Below, piece after piece: positions 1 through 7,644 of a stretch of DNA of 64,000 bases. Positions within the stretch are counted from its first letter, which is position 1; every line of letters starts with the position of its first letter. Both the position numbers and the translations under genes were made by a program. The notes under the pieces were generated by a model. It had not been told where the DNA came from. It made no database searches and saw only the letters and a program-made list of their open reading frames with translations. The stretch is from Halarcobacter bivalviorum (lineage in GTDB: Bacteria > Campylobacterota > Campylobacteria > Campylobacterales > Arcobacteraceae), in the NCBI RefSeq assembly GCF_003346815.1, contig NZ_CP031217.1:1860001-1924000 (forward strand), given 5' to 3'.

Positions 1-1184
1 TATTACAAGAGACAATAGATAAAGCTAAAGAAGGTTCAATTCTAAAACTTTCAAAAGGAGTATATAAAGGTTCAATCTTAATAAATAAACCTCTTACAAT
101 TATTGGGAAAGAAGAAGGTGTAATCATTGATGGAGAAGGAGAAGGTACTGTAGTTACAATTAAAAGTCCTTATGTTACTTTAAAAAACTTAACTATTCAA
201 GGAAGTGGGGATAAACATGAGAATATAGACTCTGGAATAAAAATTTCAGATTCAAAACAATCAGAAATTTCTAATTGTATTATTAGAGACTCTCTTTTTG
301 GTATTGATATCTCAACAACAAATAATTCAATTTTCTCAAACAACTATATAACTTCAAAAAAGTTAGATTTAGGCCTTAGAGGTGATGGGGTTAGACTATG
401 GTATTCAAATGACAATATCATTACAAAAAACAAATTAGTAAAATCAAGAGACATGGTAGTTTGGTACTCTCATGGAAATGAAATATCAGAAAACTTTGGA
501 GAATATAATAGATATTCTTTACATTTTATGTATGCAGGTAAAAACTTTGTAAGAAATAATACTTATCAATATAACTCTGTAGGTATTTTCTTTATGTATA
601 GTAAAGACACTATTGCTACAGGAAATGTTGTAAAAAGTTCTTTAGGTACTACTGGTATGGGAATAGGACTTAAAGATGTTTCAAATTTCACTCTTAAAAA
701 AAATACAGTTATTTACAATGCAATAGGAATTTATATTGATCGTTCTCCTTTTGAACCAGACACAAATAATTGGATAGAAGAAAATCAAATTTTATATAAC
801 TCAGAAGGTATTCATTTTCACTCACTTAGTGAAAACAATATTATTAAAGGAAACTATATTTCTGGAAATATTGAGGATGTTGTAAATGATAGTAGAGGTG
901 CGAGAACCTATCAAAATGAAATAGTTGGAAATTATTGGGATAGTTATGAAGGTTTTGATAAAAATAGAGACAATATAGGAGATACTCCGCATAAAATATA
1001 TCAATATGCAGATCAACTTTGGGTATATAACCCAACAGTTAAATTTTTTTATGGTTCTCCTGTTATCTCATTATTAAACTTTCTTGCAAAACTAGCTCCT
1101 TTTAGTGAACCAATATTTTTATTACAAGATGAAAAACCAAAGTTAAAAAAACAAGGATTTAATTATGATAAAAAAGAGCAATAA
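1..1184 (+). CDS. nosD: NosD, periplasmic maturation protein for nitrous oxide reductase (5' end missing)
   Basis: The reading frame is open from base 3, so the gene begins upstream of the window; about 393 C-terminal residues are present. The protein is a string of short beta-strand repeats rich in Asn, Gly and Ile, the parallel beta-helix of the NosD / CASH family. NosD works in the periplasm with the NosFY ABC transporter in assembling the copper centres of NosZ. The first in-frame ATG visible (453) lies inside a beta-helix repeat and is not the start. The last 20 bases overlap the next gene, nosG. Identity rests on the fold and on the unmistakable nos context downstream; nosZ itself should lie upstream of the window. 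Confidence 0.9.
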   Translation, partial: LQETIDKAKEGSILKLSKGVYKGSILINKPLTIIGKEEGVIIDGEGEGTVVTIKSPYVTLKNLTIQGSGDKHENIDSGIKISDSKQSEISNCIIRDSLFGIDISTTNNSIFSNNYITSKKLDLGLRGDGVRLWYSNDNIITKNKLVKSRDMVVWYSHGNEISENFGEYNRYSLHFMYAGKNFVRNNTYQYNSVGIFFMYSKDTIATGNVVKSSLGTTGMGIGLKDVSNFTLKKNTVIYNAIGIYIDRSPFEPDTNNWIEENQILYNSEGIHFHSLSENNIIKGNYISGNIEDVVNDSRGARTYQNEIVGNYWDSYEGFDKNRDNIGDTPHKIYQYADQLWVYNPTVKFFYGSPVISLLNFLAKLAPFSEPIFLLQDEKPKLKKQGFNYDKKEQ

Positions 1185-1908
1185 AAGAAGAGATTTTATT
1201 AAGTTCTCAACACTTGGTATTTTAGGGTTGAGTCTTGGTGGAGGTATTATAATAAGTCCTTATGCACTACAAGCAGAGATGAGACTTAGACCTCCTGGAG
1301 CAGTAGAAGAAAAGGAGTTTTTAGCACTTTGTATTAAATGTGGACAATGTTTACAAGTTTGTCCATACCACTCAATCAAATTAGCAGATATGGCAAAGGG
1401 GCACGGAGTAGGAACTCCATATATAGATGCCAGAGAAAGAGGCTGTTATGCTTGTAGTGCTGTACCTTGTGTTTTAGCCTGTCCAAGTGGAGCTTTAGAC
1501 CATAAAATTGAAAAACCAGAAGAGATACAAATGGGAATTGCAGTTTTAGAGTTTAAAAATAGGTGTATTGCATTAACAAATACTCCTGTTCCTAAAGGTC
1601 ATAGTAAAAGAATCCATGATTTTGTTAACAAGCAAAATAATATAACCCAACTAGAACTTGATATGTTAGAAAAACTTGATAAGTTTGAAGGAGAGCCTTG
1701 TACTATTTGTGCAGATATGTGCCCTTTACCAAATCCTTTAAGTGCAATCTCTATGGTTCCTGAAGAAGAAGGAAAAAGACCTGAAATATATGAAGGATGT
1801 GTTGGATGTGGTGTTTGTGAAGAGTTATGTCCAGCAAATGAACCAGCTATTGTTGTAAAACCTAGATTAACATATGAAGATTATTATATCAAAGGATTAA
1901 AATCATGA
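1165..1908 (+). CDS. nosG: NosG, periplasmic polyferredoxin (NapG-like) of the nos operon
   Basis: This 247-residue protein has a Tat-type leader (NKRRDFIKF, twin arginines at residues 8-9, then a hydrophobic stretch). It carries four cysteine clusters for [4Fe-4S] centres, near residues 56-66, 94-106, 179-186 and 212-222. It belongs to the NapG/MauM ferredoxin family. With the membrane partner NosH it is thought to pass electrons from menaquinol towards the periplasmic cytochromes that feed NosZ in clade II denitrifiers. It overlaps nosD by 20 bases and nosC1 by 4 (ATGA), so translation is probably coupled. Confidence 0.9.
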   Translation: MIKKSNKRRDFIKFSTLGILGLSLGGGIIISPYALQAEMRLRPPGAVEEKEFLALCIKCGQCLQVCPYHSIKLADMAKGHGVGTPYIDARERGCYACSAVPCVLACPSGALDHKIEKPEEIQMGIAVLEFKNRCIALTNTPVPKGHSKRIHDFVNKQNNITQLELDMLEKLDKFEGEPCTICADMCPLPNPLSAISMVPEEEGKRPEIYEGCVGCGVCEELCPANEPAIVVKPRLTYEDYYIKGLKS

Positions 1909-2492
1909 TAAAAAAAATATTATTACTTGTAGCACTTCTTTTAATAAGTTCTGGTTGTACAGAAAAAAAAGAGAAAAGTACTCTTATAGAAAAAGAGAGT
2001 GAACTTAAAATTGAAATAGAAGAAAATCAAAACAAAGAAGAGATAAAAGTTGCTCAAAAAGAGCATGTAAATAAAAAAAATGAAACTTATTATTTCAATT
2101 ATAATGGAGTTAAAAGTGAGTATGACCCTAATTCTAAGCCAGCAAATGAAGATGCTGCTGTAAGAGTTACCCCTCGTACAAATATTGAAGCAAATCTTCA
2201 TATTAGAAGTCCTTATGAACAAGTACAAATTTCATTACTTGTAAAAAAACTTAGTAAAGAATTTATTGTCAAATGTTCTGCTTGTCACAATGATTACGCA
2301 AATGGAATAATAGGTCCTTCTTTATTAGATAAAGATGCTGATTTTATTTATAACTCTATTCTTAAATTTAAAAACAATAAAGATGCAAATGTTTTAATGA
2401 CTGATTTAGTAAAACAAATGAGTGATGAAAATATAAAAAAACTTGCAAATGAAATCTATGAGTTTAACAAAGAAGTTAGGAAAATAAAATGA
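1905..2492 (+). CDS. nosC1: NosC1, lipoprotein monohaem cytochrome c
   Basis: The 195-residue product begins with a lipoprotein signal (lipobox ending SSGC, Cys at about residue 18) followed by a Lys/Glu-rich linker of about 50 residues. One haem-binding motif, CSACH, lies in the C-terminal half, with a Met well downstream as a possible sixth ligand. It is probably a small class I cytochrome c tethered to a membrane that relays electrons to NosZ. Both ends use ATGA-type 4-base overlaps with nosG and nosC2. Naming follows the usual C1-C2 order in campylobacterotal nos operons; the sequence itself only shows a monohaem lipoprotein. Confidence 0.85.
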   Translation: MIKKILLLVALLLISSGCTEKKEKSTLIEKESELKIEIEENQNKEEIKVAQKEHVNKKNETYYFNYNGVKSEYDPNSKPANEDAAVRVTPRTNIEANLHIRSPYEQVQISLLVKKLSKEFIVKCSACHNDYANGIIGPSLLDKDADFIYNSILKFKNNKDANVLMTDLVKQMSDENIKKLANEIYEFNKEVRKIK

Positions 2493-2977
2493 AAAAGATA
2501 ATTGCTATTCTTTCTACACTCTGTATTTTAGGTTTAATGATATACACCTACAATAATGGAAGAGCATTTCATGGAGGAAAAGGAAGCCATGCTATTTCAG
2601 ACTTAGCAAAAATTGAACAAAAAACTAAAATTGATCCTATTAAAGAAAAAGATATAGAACAAGAAAAACTAAAAGCACTTAGGGATAAAGCGGGAAATAC
2701 TGCAACTTTTGAAATCAGTAATGCTTATAGAAGTAAATGTGCTTCATGCCATGGGGTGGATGGTTCAGGCTTACAAAATGGTAAAAAACTAATGGGCCCT
2801 GCTCTTATTGGGCAATCAGAAGAAAAACTATATACAGATTTAGTTGATTTTAAAGCAGGAAGAAAAGAGAACCTTATTATGAAAGGTTTATTATTAAATC
2901 TTTCAGAAGAAGAACTTAAAGATTTTGCAAAAGAAATTTCACAATTTAAAGCTAAAAAAGAAGCTTTAAATAATTAA
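2489..2977 (+). CDS. nosC2: NosC2, membrane-anchored monohaem cytochrome c
   Basis: This 162-residue protein has an N-terminal hydrophobic segment (residues 3-20) without a lipobox, so it is either an uncleaved anchor or a signal peptide. A charged linker follows, then one CASCH haem motif in a GVDGSG context typical of class I cytochromes c, and the sequence MGPALIG that may supply the axial Met. It resembles NosC1 in layout and probably arose by duplication. It starts 4 bases inside nosC1 and is followed after 17 bases by nosH. The likely role is periplasmic electron transfer to nitrous oxide reductase. Confidence 0.85.
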   Translation: MKKIIAILSTLCILGLMIYTYNNGRAFHGGKGSHAISDLAKIEQKTKIDPIKEKDIEQEKLKALRDKAGNTATFEISNAYRSKCASCHGVDGSGLQNGKKLMGPALIGQSEEKLYTDLVDFKAGRKENLIMKGLLLNLSEEELKDFAKEISQFKAKKEALNN

Positions 2978-2994
2978 AGAGATAAGGATTAAAA

Positions 2995-3900
2995 ATGGAT
3001 AAATGGAATAATAAAGAGACAATAAAAAATTCATCCTTTATATCAACATTCTTTGATAAAACAAAAGAAGGGAAAACATATTTTTCTTATAGAATGAAAA
3101 GATGGTTAGTAGTAATTGCTATTCATTTACTCTTTTTCTTATCTTTTTCAATTGATATTCAAATATTAGAAGGAACACTAAATGGCTCAAGATTTTTAGG
3201 TTTTCATTTAATTGACCCTTTTACTACCATTCAGATGTTTCTTGCTACTTATGAAATGCCTGTAAATATAATAATTGGAACAACTACAATTATAGTTTTC
3301 TATCTTCTTATAGGAGGAAGAACATACTGTTCATGGGTCTGTCCTTATGGACTATTAAGTGAAATTGCTGAAAAAATTCATAATAGTTTGGTTTCAAAAA
3401 AAATTATAAAAGAGCGAAGATTTAATCATAGAGTAAGACATGTTTTTTGGATTATGTTTATGATTTTAGCCTTTACAAGTGGTTATTTAGTTTTTGAAAC
3501 TATTAATATAGTTGGTATTTTAAGTAGATTTGTTGCCTACGGTTGGAGTTTAGCTCTTTCTTGGGTTTTAATTGTGTTTTTAATAGAAGTCTTCTTTTCA
3601 AGAAGAGCTTGGTGTACATATATTTGTCCTATAGGAACAACTTATGGTTATTTAGGAAAAGTTAGTGCTTTAAGAATCCAATGGAATGATAATTGTGACC
3701 ATTGTATGGTTTGTCATGATGTTTGTTTTGAAAATCAAGTTTTAGAATTAACAAAAGCCAAATATGACAAAGAAAGAGAAGAGAAAAATATAAAAAAAGA
3801 GTATATAACAGGTGCTGACTGCACTTTATGTGGTAGGTGCATAGATGTATGTCACTCTGATGCCTTAAAATATGATTTTAGATTAAAAGGGTTAATATAA
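2995..3900 (+). CDS. nosH: NosH, membrane quinol dehydrogenase subunit (NapH-like)
   Basis: The 301-residue protein has about four membrane helices. Two CxxxCP motifs follow membrane segments (Cys 112/116 and 207/211), and two C-terminal ferredoxin-type clusters lie near residues 234-244 and 276-286. This is the NapH/NosR-C layout. In the family, NapH oxidises menaquinol in the membrane and passes electrons to NapG; here the partner would be NosG. The second ferredoxin cluster ends CxxxCH rather than CxxxCP, which still supplies four cysteines. The ATG is preceded by AAGGATTAAAA. The gene is followed after 1 base by nosF. Confidence 0.9.
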   Translation: MDKWNNKETIKNSSFISTFFDKTKEGKTYFSYRMKRWLVVIAIHLLFFLSFSIDIQILEGTLNGSRFLGFHLIDPFTTIQMFLATYEMPVNIIIGTTTIIVFYLLIGGRTYCSWVCPYGLLSEIAEKIHNSLVSKKIIKERRFNHRVRHVFWIMFMILAFTSGYLVFETINIVGILSRFVAYGWSLALSWVLIVFLIEVFFSRRAWCTYICPIGTTYGYLGKVSALRIQWNDNCDHCMVCHDVCFENQVLELTKAKYDKEREEKNIKKEYITGADCTLCGRCIDVCHSDALKYDFRLKGLI

Positions 3901-3901
3901 A

Positions 3902-4552
3902 ATGATAGAAATTTCAAATCTTACAAAAAAATTTGCTTCACATCTATCCTTAGATGATGTAAGTATAGCTTTTAATAAAAATGATCATGTCGCTATTATG
4001 GGACCTAATGGTGCAGGAAAAACAACTCTGATTCGATCAATTATGGGATATTACCACCCTACTTCAGGTGAAGTATTAATTGAAGGGCTAAATCCTATAA
4101 AAAATAGAATTGAGATATTAGAAAAAATCTCTTTTGTTCCACAACTTCCTCCTCCTATAAAATTAAATCTTGAGGAGTTAATAAAATACATTGAAATAAG
4201 TGCAAAAGTAGAAAAAGAGTTAATACTACACTATGCAAATGAGATAAAACTAGATATTAAAAACAATCTACATAAATCTTTTTTTAAACTCTCAGGAGGA
4301 ATGAAACAAAAGATGCTTATTGCAATTAGTTTAGCTAAAAAGAGCGATATTCTTATTTATGATGAACCAACAGCTAATTTAGACCCTGAAGCAAGAGATG
4401 ATTTTTTCAGACTTCTTAAACAAAATGAAAAAGAGAAAATCTCTTTATTTGTTACTCATAGACTTGATGAAGTTAAAGATATTGTAAATAGACAAATTTA
4501 TATGGATTTAGGAAAAGTTATTTCAGATAAAAAAATAAAGGAGTTTTTATGA
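3902..4552 (+). CDS. nosF: NosF, ABC transporter ATPase for NosZ maturation
   Basis: This is a complete ABC ATPase of 216 residues with Walker A GPNGAGKTT, a Q-loop region (SFVPQ), signature LSGGMKQK, Walker B LIYDEPTANLD and the switch histidine in FVTHR. In the nos system NosF drives the NosY permease, which with NosD is needed for assembly of the CuZ sulfide-bridged copper centre. It follows nosH by 1 base and overlaps nosL by 4, so it is part of one transcript. Confidence 0.93.
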   Translation: MIEISNLTKKFASHLSLDDVSIAFNKNDHVAIMGPNGAGKTTLIRSIMGYYHPTSGEVLIEGLNPIKNRIEILEKISFVPQLPPPIKLNLEELIKYIEISAKVEKELILHYANEIKLDIKNNLHKSFFKLSGGMKQKMLIAISLAKKSDILIYDEPTANLDPEARDDFFRLLKQNEKEKISLFVTHRLDEVKDIVNRQIYMDLGKVISDKKIKEFL

Positions 4553-5001
4553 AAAAAAATATATTTAAAATCTTATCAATTTTCTTTATAGCACTATTAT
4601 TTAGTGCCTGTGAGAAAAAAACACCAACTGAATATGCAGAAATTCATTGGGATAGAGATACTTGTGAAAGATGTAAAATGATTTTAAGTGATAGAAAACA
4701 TACAGTACAAGTTAAAAATCAAGAAGATAATAAAATATATAAGTTTGATGATATAGGTTGTGCTATTTTATGGTTTAAAGAAAATAAAATCTCATGGAAA
4801 GATAAAGCAAAAATTTGGATTACAGATGTAAAAACTTCAAAATGGATAGATGCTAGAAGTGCTTTTTACGATACTGTACATAAAACACCAATGGCTTATG
4901 GTTTTTCTGCAAATGAAAAAAAAGAATCAATCACAGAAAAGAATTCTGAAATAATTGATTTTAAAGAAGTAGAAAAAAGAGTATTAGAAAAAGGAAGATA
5001 A
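4549..5001 (+). CDS. nosL: NosL, copper-chaperone lipoprotein
   Basis: The 150-residue product has a lipoprotein signal (lipobox LFSAC, then EKK). The diagnostic metal site near residue 40 reads CERCKM, where most NosL proteins have CxxCGM, so the Gly is replaced by Lys. A NosL/MerB-like alpha-beta core follows, including the YKFDDIGC and AYGFSA regions. NosL binds Cu(I) and delivers it for NosZ assembly. The gene sits between nosF and nosY, with a 4-base overlap upstream and a 1-base overlap (TAATG) downstream. Confidence 0.9.
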   Translation: MKKNIFKILSIFFIALLFSACEKKTPTEYAEIHWDRDTCERCKMILSDRKHTVQVKNQEDNKIYKFDDIGCAILWFKENKISWKDKAKIWITDVKTSKWIDARSAFYDTVHKTPMAYGFSANEKKESITEKNSEIIDFKEVEKRVLEKGR

Positions 5002-5828
5002 TGAAAAATCTATTTTTAATAGCCTATTTAGATTTAAAAGAATCAATTAGAACAAAATGGTTCATTGTCTACTCTTTAGTTTTTGGAGGGATGATTGCTC
5101 TATTTTTTATAGCAGGTGTAACTCAATCACAAGTTATGGGTTTTAGTGGATTAAGTAGGCTTTTACTTATGTATATTCAAATTACAATTGTGATTTTGCC
5201 TATTTTTATACTAATTACTACAGTTCGTTCTATTTCAGGAGATAGAGATACTCATATTTTAGAGTATATGCTCTCTTTCCCTATCTCTTTAAAACAATAT
5301 TATTGGGGGAAAATATTAGGAAGATTTACTACAGTATTTTTACCAGTATTTTTAGCAATGTTATTTGCCTTATTTTATGGCATGATAATAAGTACAACTA
5401 TTCCTTGGGATATTTTCTTTTTATACACAGCTTTATTATTTGCATTAACTTCTGCTTTTTTAGGAATTGCTTTTTTTATCTCCTCTTTTGTAAAAACAAG
5501 TGAAGTAGCTTTGGGAGTCTCTTTTTTTATTTGGATATTCTTATTAGCTTTTATAGATATTGCTCTTATTTCACTTATGATGCAAAATAGGTTTGAAGAA
5601 GGATTTATTATTACAATAGCCCTTCTAAATCCAATGGAGATATTTAGAGTGGCAGCTATATCTTTATTTGACCCCGAACTAACAGTTATGGGGCCTGTTG
5701 CTTTTTATATTTTAGATACATTTAAACAGACAACTTTTGTTCTTTTTTCTGTTTTTTATCCTATCTTATTAGGATTTATATTTGCTATCTTTGGATATAA
5801 AATATTTGCTAAAAAAGATTTAATTTAA
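5001..5828 (+). CDS. nosY: NosY, ABC-2 type permease for NosZ maturation
   Basis: This 275-residue membrane protein has six predicted hydrophobic helices and the ABC-2 permease layout. A short cytoplasmic N-terminus (KESIRTKWF) comes first, and the conserved loop containing GDRDTHILEYMLSFPIS follows the second helix. With NosF it forms the exporter that supplies a still debated sulfur species or other component to NosD/NosZ. Its start overlaps the nosL stop by 1 base. The next gene follows after 12 bases, so the operon continues. Confidence 0.92.
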   Translation: MKNLFLIAYLDLKESIRTKWFIVYSLVFGGMIALFFIAGVTQSQVMGFSGLSRLLLMYIQITIVILPIFILITTVRSISGDRDTHILEYMLSFPISLKQYYWGKILGRFTTVFLPVFLAMLFALFYGMIISTTIPWDIFFLYTALLFALTSAFLGIAFFISSFVKTSEVALGVSFFIWIFLLAFIDIALISLMMQNRFEEGFIITIALLNPMEIFRVAAISLFDPELTVMGPVAFYILDTFKQTTFVLFSVFYPILLGFIFAIFGYKIFAKKDLI

Positions 5829-5840
5829 AAGGATTTATTT

Positions 5841-6332
5841 ATGAAAAATTTATTAAACATTATTTTATTTTGTTGCTTTATCTTAGGTTTAAACCTTAAT
5901 GCAAAAGAGTCTTATTCAATGAATTTTGATAAAGAAACTAAAGGTCTAATCCGAAAATTCTTGGTTTATAAAAATCCAAGTTGGGTTGGAAAAGTTGTAA
6001 ATAAAGAGTCAAAAGAGTACTTTTTTGTAAGTCCAAAATCTATGTTAGAATTTTACTTCAATCCTCAAAAATGGCCTGATGCAAATATAAAAACACAAGA
6101 TGAAATAAAAGAGTTGATTGTTACTGATTATTCAACACTTAAAGCAATTGATGCTAAAAAAGCTTATTATGTATATGGAAGTAATAAAATCTCACCAGCA
6201 GGAGATGACCTACCTGCTTTTAAAACATATGAAGAGGCTGAAAAATTTGCAAAAAATAATAATGGGAAAAGAGTTTTAAGTTTTAAAGAACTAAAAAACT
6301 CTTTAATCCAATTATTAAATGGACGAATTTAA
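5841..6332 (+). CDS. Second NosL-family protein at the end of the nos operon
   Basis: A 163-residue exported protein with a plain signal peptide (hydrophobic residues 5-20, cleavage near LNA-KE). The C-terminal half (AKKAYYVYGS, then GDDLPAFKTYEEAEKFAKNNNGK and a VLSF strand) resembles the core repeat of NosL. It lacks both a lipobox and the CxxC copper site seen in the nosL product 840 bases upstream. The start has AAAAGGATTTATTT before the ATG. It is probably the last gene of the nos transcript, being followed by a 13-bp inverted repeat. A metal-related accessory role is inferred from family and place only. Confidence 0.65.
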   Translation: MKNLLNIILFCCFILGLNLNAKESYSMNFDKETKGLIRKFLVYKNPSWVGKVVNKESKEYFFVSPKSMLEFYFNPQKWPDANIKTQDEIKELIVTDYSTLKAIDAKKAYYVYGSNKISPAGDDLPAFKTYEEAEKFAKNNNGKRVLSFKELKNSLIQLLNGRI

Positions 6333-6342
6333 TCTTCTCAAA

Positions 6343-6374
6343 TAATCTATTGACATAAAAGTGTCAATAGATTA
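6343..6374 (+). terminator. Perfect 13-bp inverted repeat after the nos operon
   Basis: TAATCTATTGACA and its exact complement flank a 6-base loop (TAAAAG). It starts 11 bases after the last nos stop codon. No T-run follows on the plus strand, so it may act as an RNA-stabilising or factor-assisted 3' end rather than a classic intrinsic terminator. Confidence 0.55.
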
Positions 6375-6459
6375 AAAAAAGAAATTCTTTAAATAAAATC
6401 TTATATTATAAAATCTTATACTTCTTTTTTACTGATTTTATCTCTTATAAAAAATTGGC

Positions 6460-6465
6460 TATAAT
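6460..6465 (+). promoter_or_regulatory. Promoter -10 box for the transsulfuration gene pair
   Basis: TATAAT lies 22 bases before the ATG at 6488 and is preceded by a T-rich stretch (CTTCTTTTTTACTGATTTTA), the usual vegetative promoter style of Campylobacterota. The predicted transcript would have a leader of about 16 bases containing the AGGA-like site CTAGGAC. Confidence 0.6.
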
Positions 6466-6487
6466 CCACGAAAAAACTAGGACTATT

Positions 6488-7642
6488 ATGAAAGATTTGC
6501 ATGTTGAAACCTCATTAAGCCATATAGCTAAATTTGCTCCATTTGAAGATGTAGCAGGTGCTTCACACTTTCCTATTTATAATACAGGAACTTTTGATTT
6601 AAAAAAGCAAGATGGTGATAAAATTTATGACTATACAAGAAGTGATAACCCAACAAGAGAGATGCTTGAAAATTTATTTACACAAGTAGAAGGTGGAGCG
6701 GGTTGTGTTTGTACTCATACAGGGATTGCTTCAGTTGCACTTTTATTTGAAACAGTTTTAAAAGCAAACTCACAAATTTTAGTTGAAGCTGATTGTTATG
6801 GTGGAACATTTAGATTATTAAAAGTATTTAAAGAGAAATATAATGTAATAGTTCATTTTGCTGACTTTACAAACTTTGAGGAACTAGAAGGGATATTAAA
6901 AAACAATCCTATTGATTTAGTTCTTTGTGAAAGTCCTACAAATCCTGGGCTTAAAATTATTGATTTAGAAGAAGTTGCTAAATTATCTCATAAATACCAT
7001 GCACTTTTTGCAGTTGATAACTCTCTTGCAACATTTATCTCTCAAAAACCTTTAGATTTAGGTGCAGATTTCTCTTTATTTTCTACAACAAAGTATATTT
7101 CTGGACATGGAGCAGTAGTTGCCGGTGCAATTGTTGCTAAAACAGAAGAGTTAAGTAAAGAGATTCATTATTATGCAAATGCAGGAGGAAGAAGCCAAAA
7201 TCCAATGGATGTATATCTAATCTCTCTTGGAATTCCAACTCTAAAAATTAGAATGAAAGAGCATCAAGACATCTCTATAAAAATCGCTAAATTTTTAGAA
7301 GAACAGCCATATATTACAAAAGTAACTCACCCTGCTTTAGAGTCTCATTCTCAATATGACTTAGCTAAAAAACAGATGAAATATATTCCTGGTGTTTTTT
7401 GTGCAGACTTTGAAAGTTTAGAATTAGCAGAAAAATTTATTGAAAATACTAAAATCTTTGGAGAGAAGTGCTCTTTTGGAAGTCCTGATTCAAGGGTAGA
7501 AATTCCTGCAAAAATTTCTCATGCCTCTTTTTCAAAAGAAGAACTAGAAGCAATTGGAATAGCTGAAGGTACAGTTAGATTTTCTATTGGATTAGAGAAT
7601 ATTGAAGATTTAATAGCTGATATTGAACAGGCAGTGAAATAA
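6488..7642 (+). CDS. PLP-dependent transsulfuration enzyme (cystathionine gamma-synthase / beta-lyase family)
   Basis: The start was set at the ATG at 6488 because an upstream in-frame TTG (6455) overlaps the -10 box. The 384-residue product has the family hallmarks: YTRSDNPT in the substrate/PLP region, CVCTHTGIASVAL for phosphate binding, the Asp of FAVDNS, and the PLP lysine in STTKYISGHG. Members act in methionine and cysteine metabolism: cystathionine gamma-synthase, cystathionine beta-lyase, methionine gamma-lyase or O-acetylhomoserine sulfhydrylase. Sequence alone does not settle which. A second, larger enzyme of the same family begins 3 bases after it, suggesting two consecutive steps from an activated homoserine to homocysteine. 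Confidence 0.85.
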   Translation: MKDLHVETSLSHIAKFAPFEDVAGASHFPIYNTGTFDLKKQDGDKIYDYTRSDNPTREMLENLFTQVEGGAGCVCTHTGIASVALLFETVLKANSQILVEADCYGGTFRLLKVFKEKYNVIVHFADFTNFEELEGILKNNPIDLVLCESPTNPGLKIIDLEEVAKLSHKYHALFAVDNSLATFISQKPLDLGADFSLFSTTKYISGHGAVVAGAIVAKTEELSKEIHYYANAGGRSQNPMDVYLISLGIPTLKIRMKEHQDISIKIAKFLEEQPYITKVTHPALESHSQYDLAKKQMKYIPGVFCADFESLELAEKFIENTKIFGEKCSFGSPDSRVEIPAKISHASFSKEELEAIGIAEGTVRFSIGLENIEDLIADIEQAVK

Positions 7643-7644
7643 AA

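Noticed and set aside
6343-6374. Crp/Fnr operator reading of TTGACATAAAAGTGTCAA
   Set aside because: The half sites are 8 bases apart, not 4, and it lies at the 3' end of the nos operon; it is better seen as a 3' hairpin.
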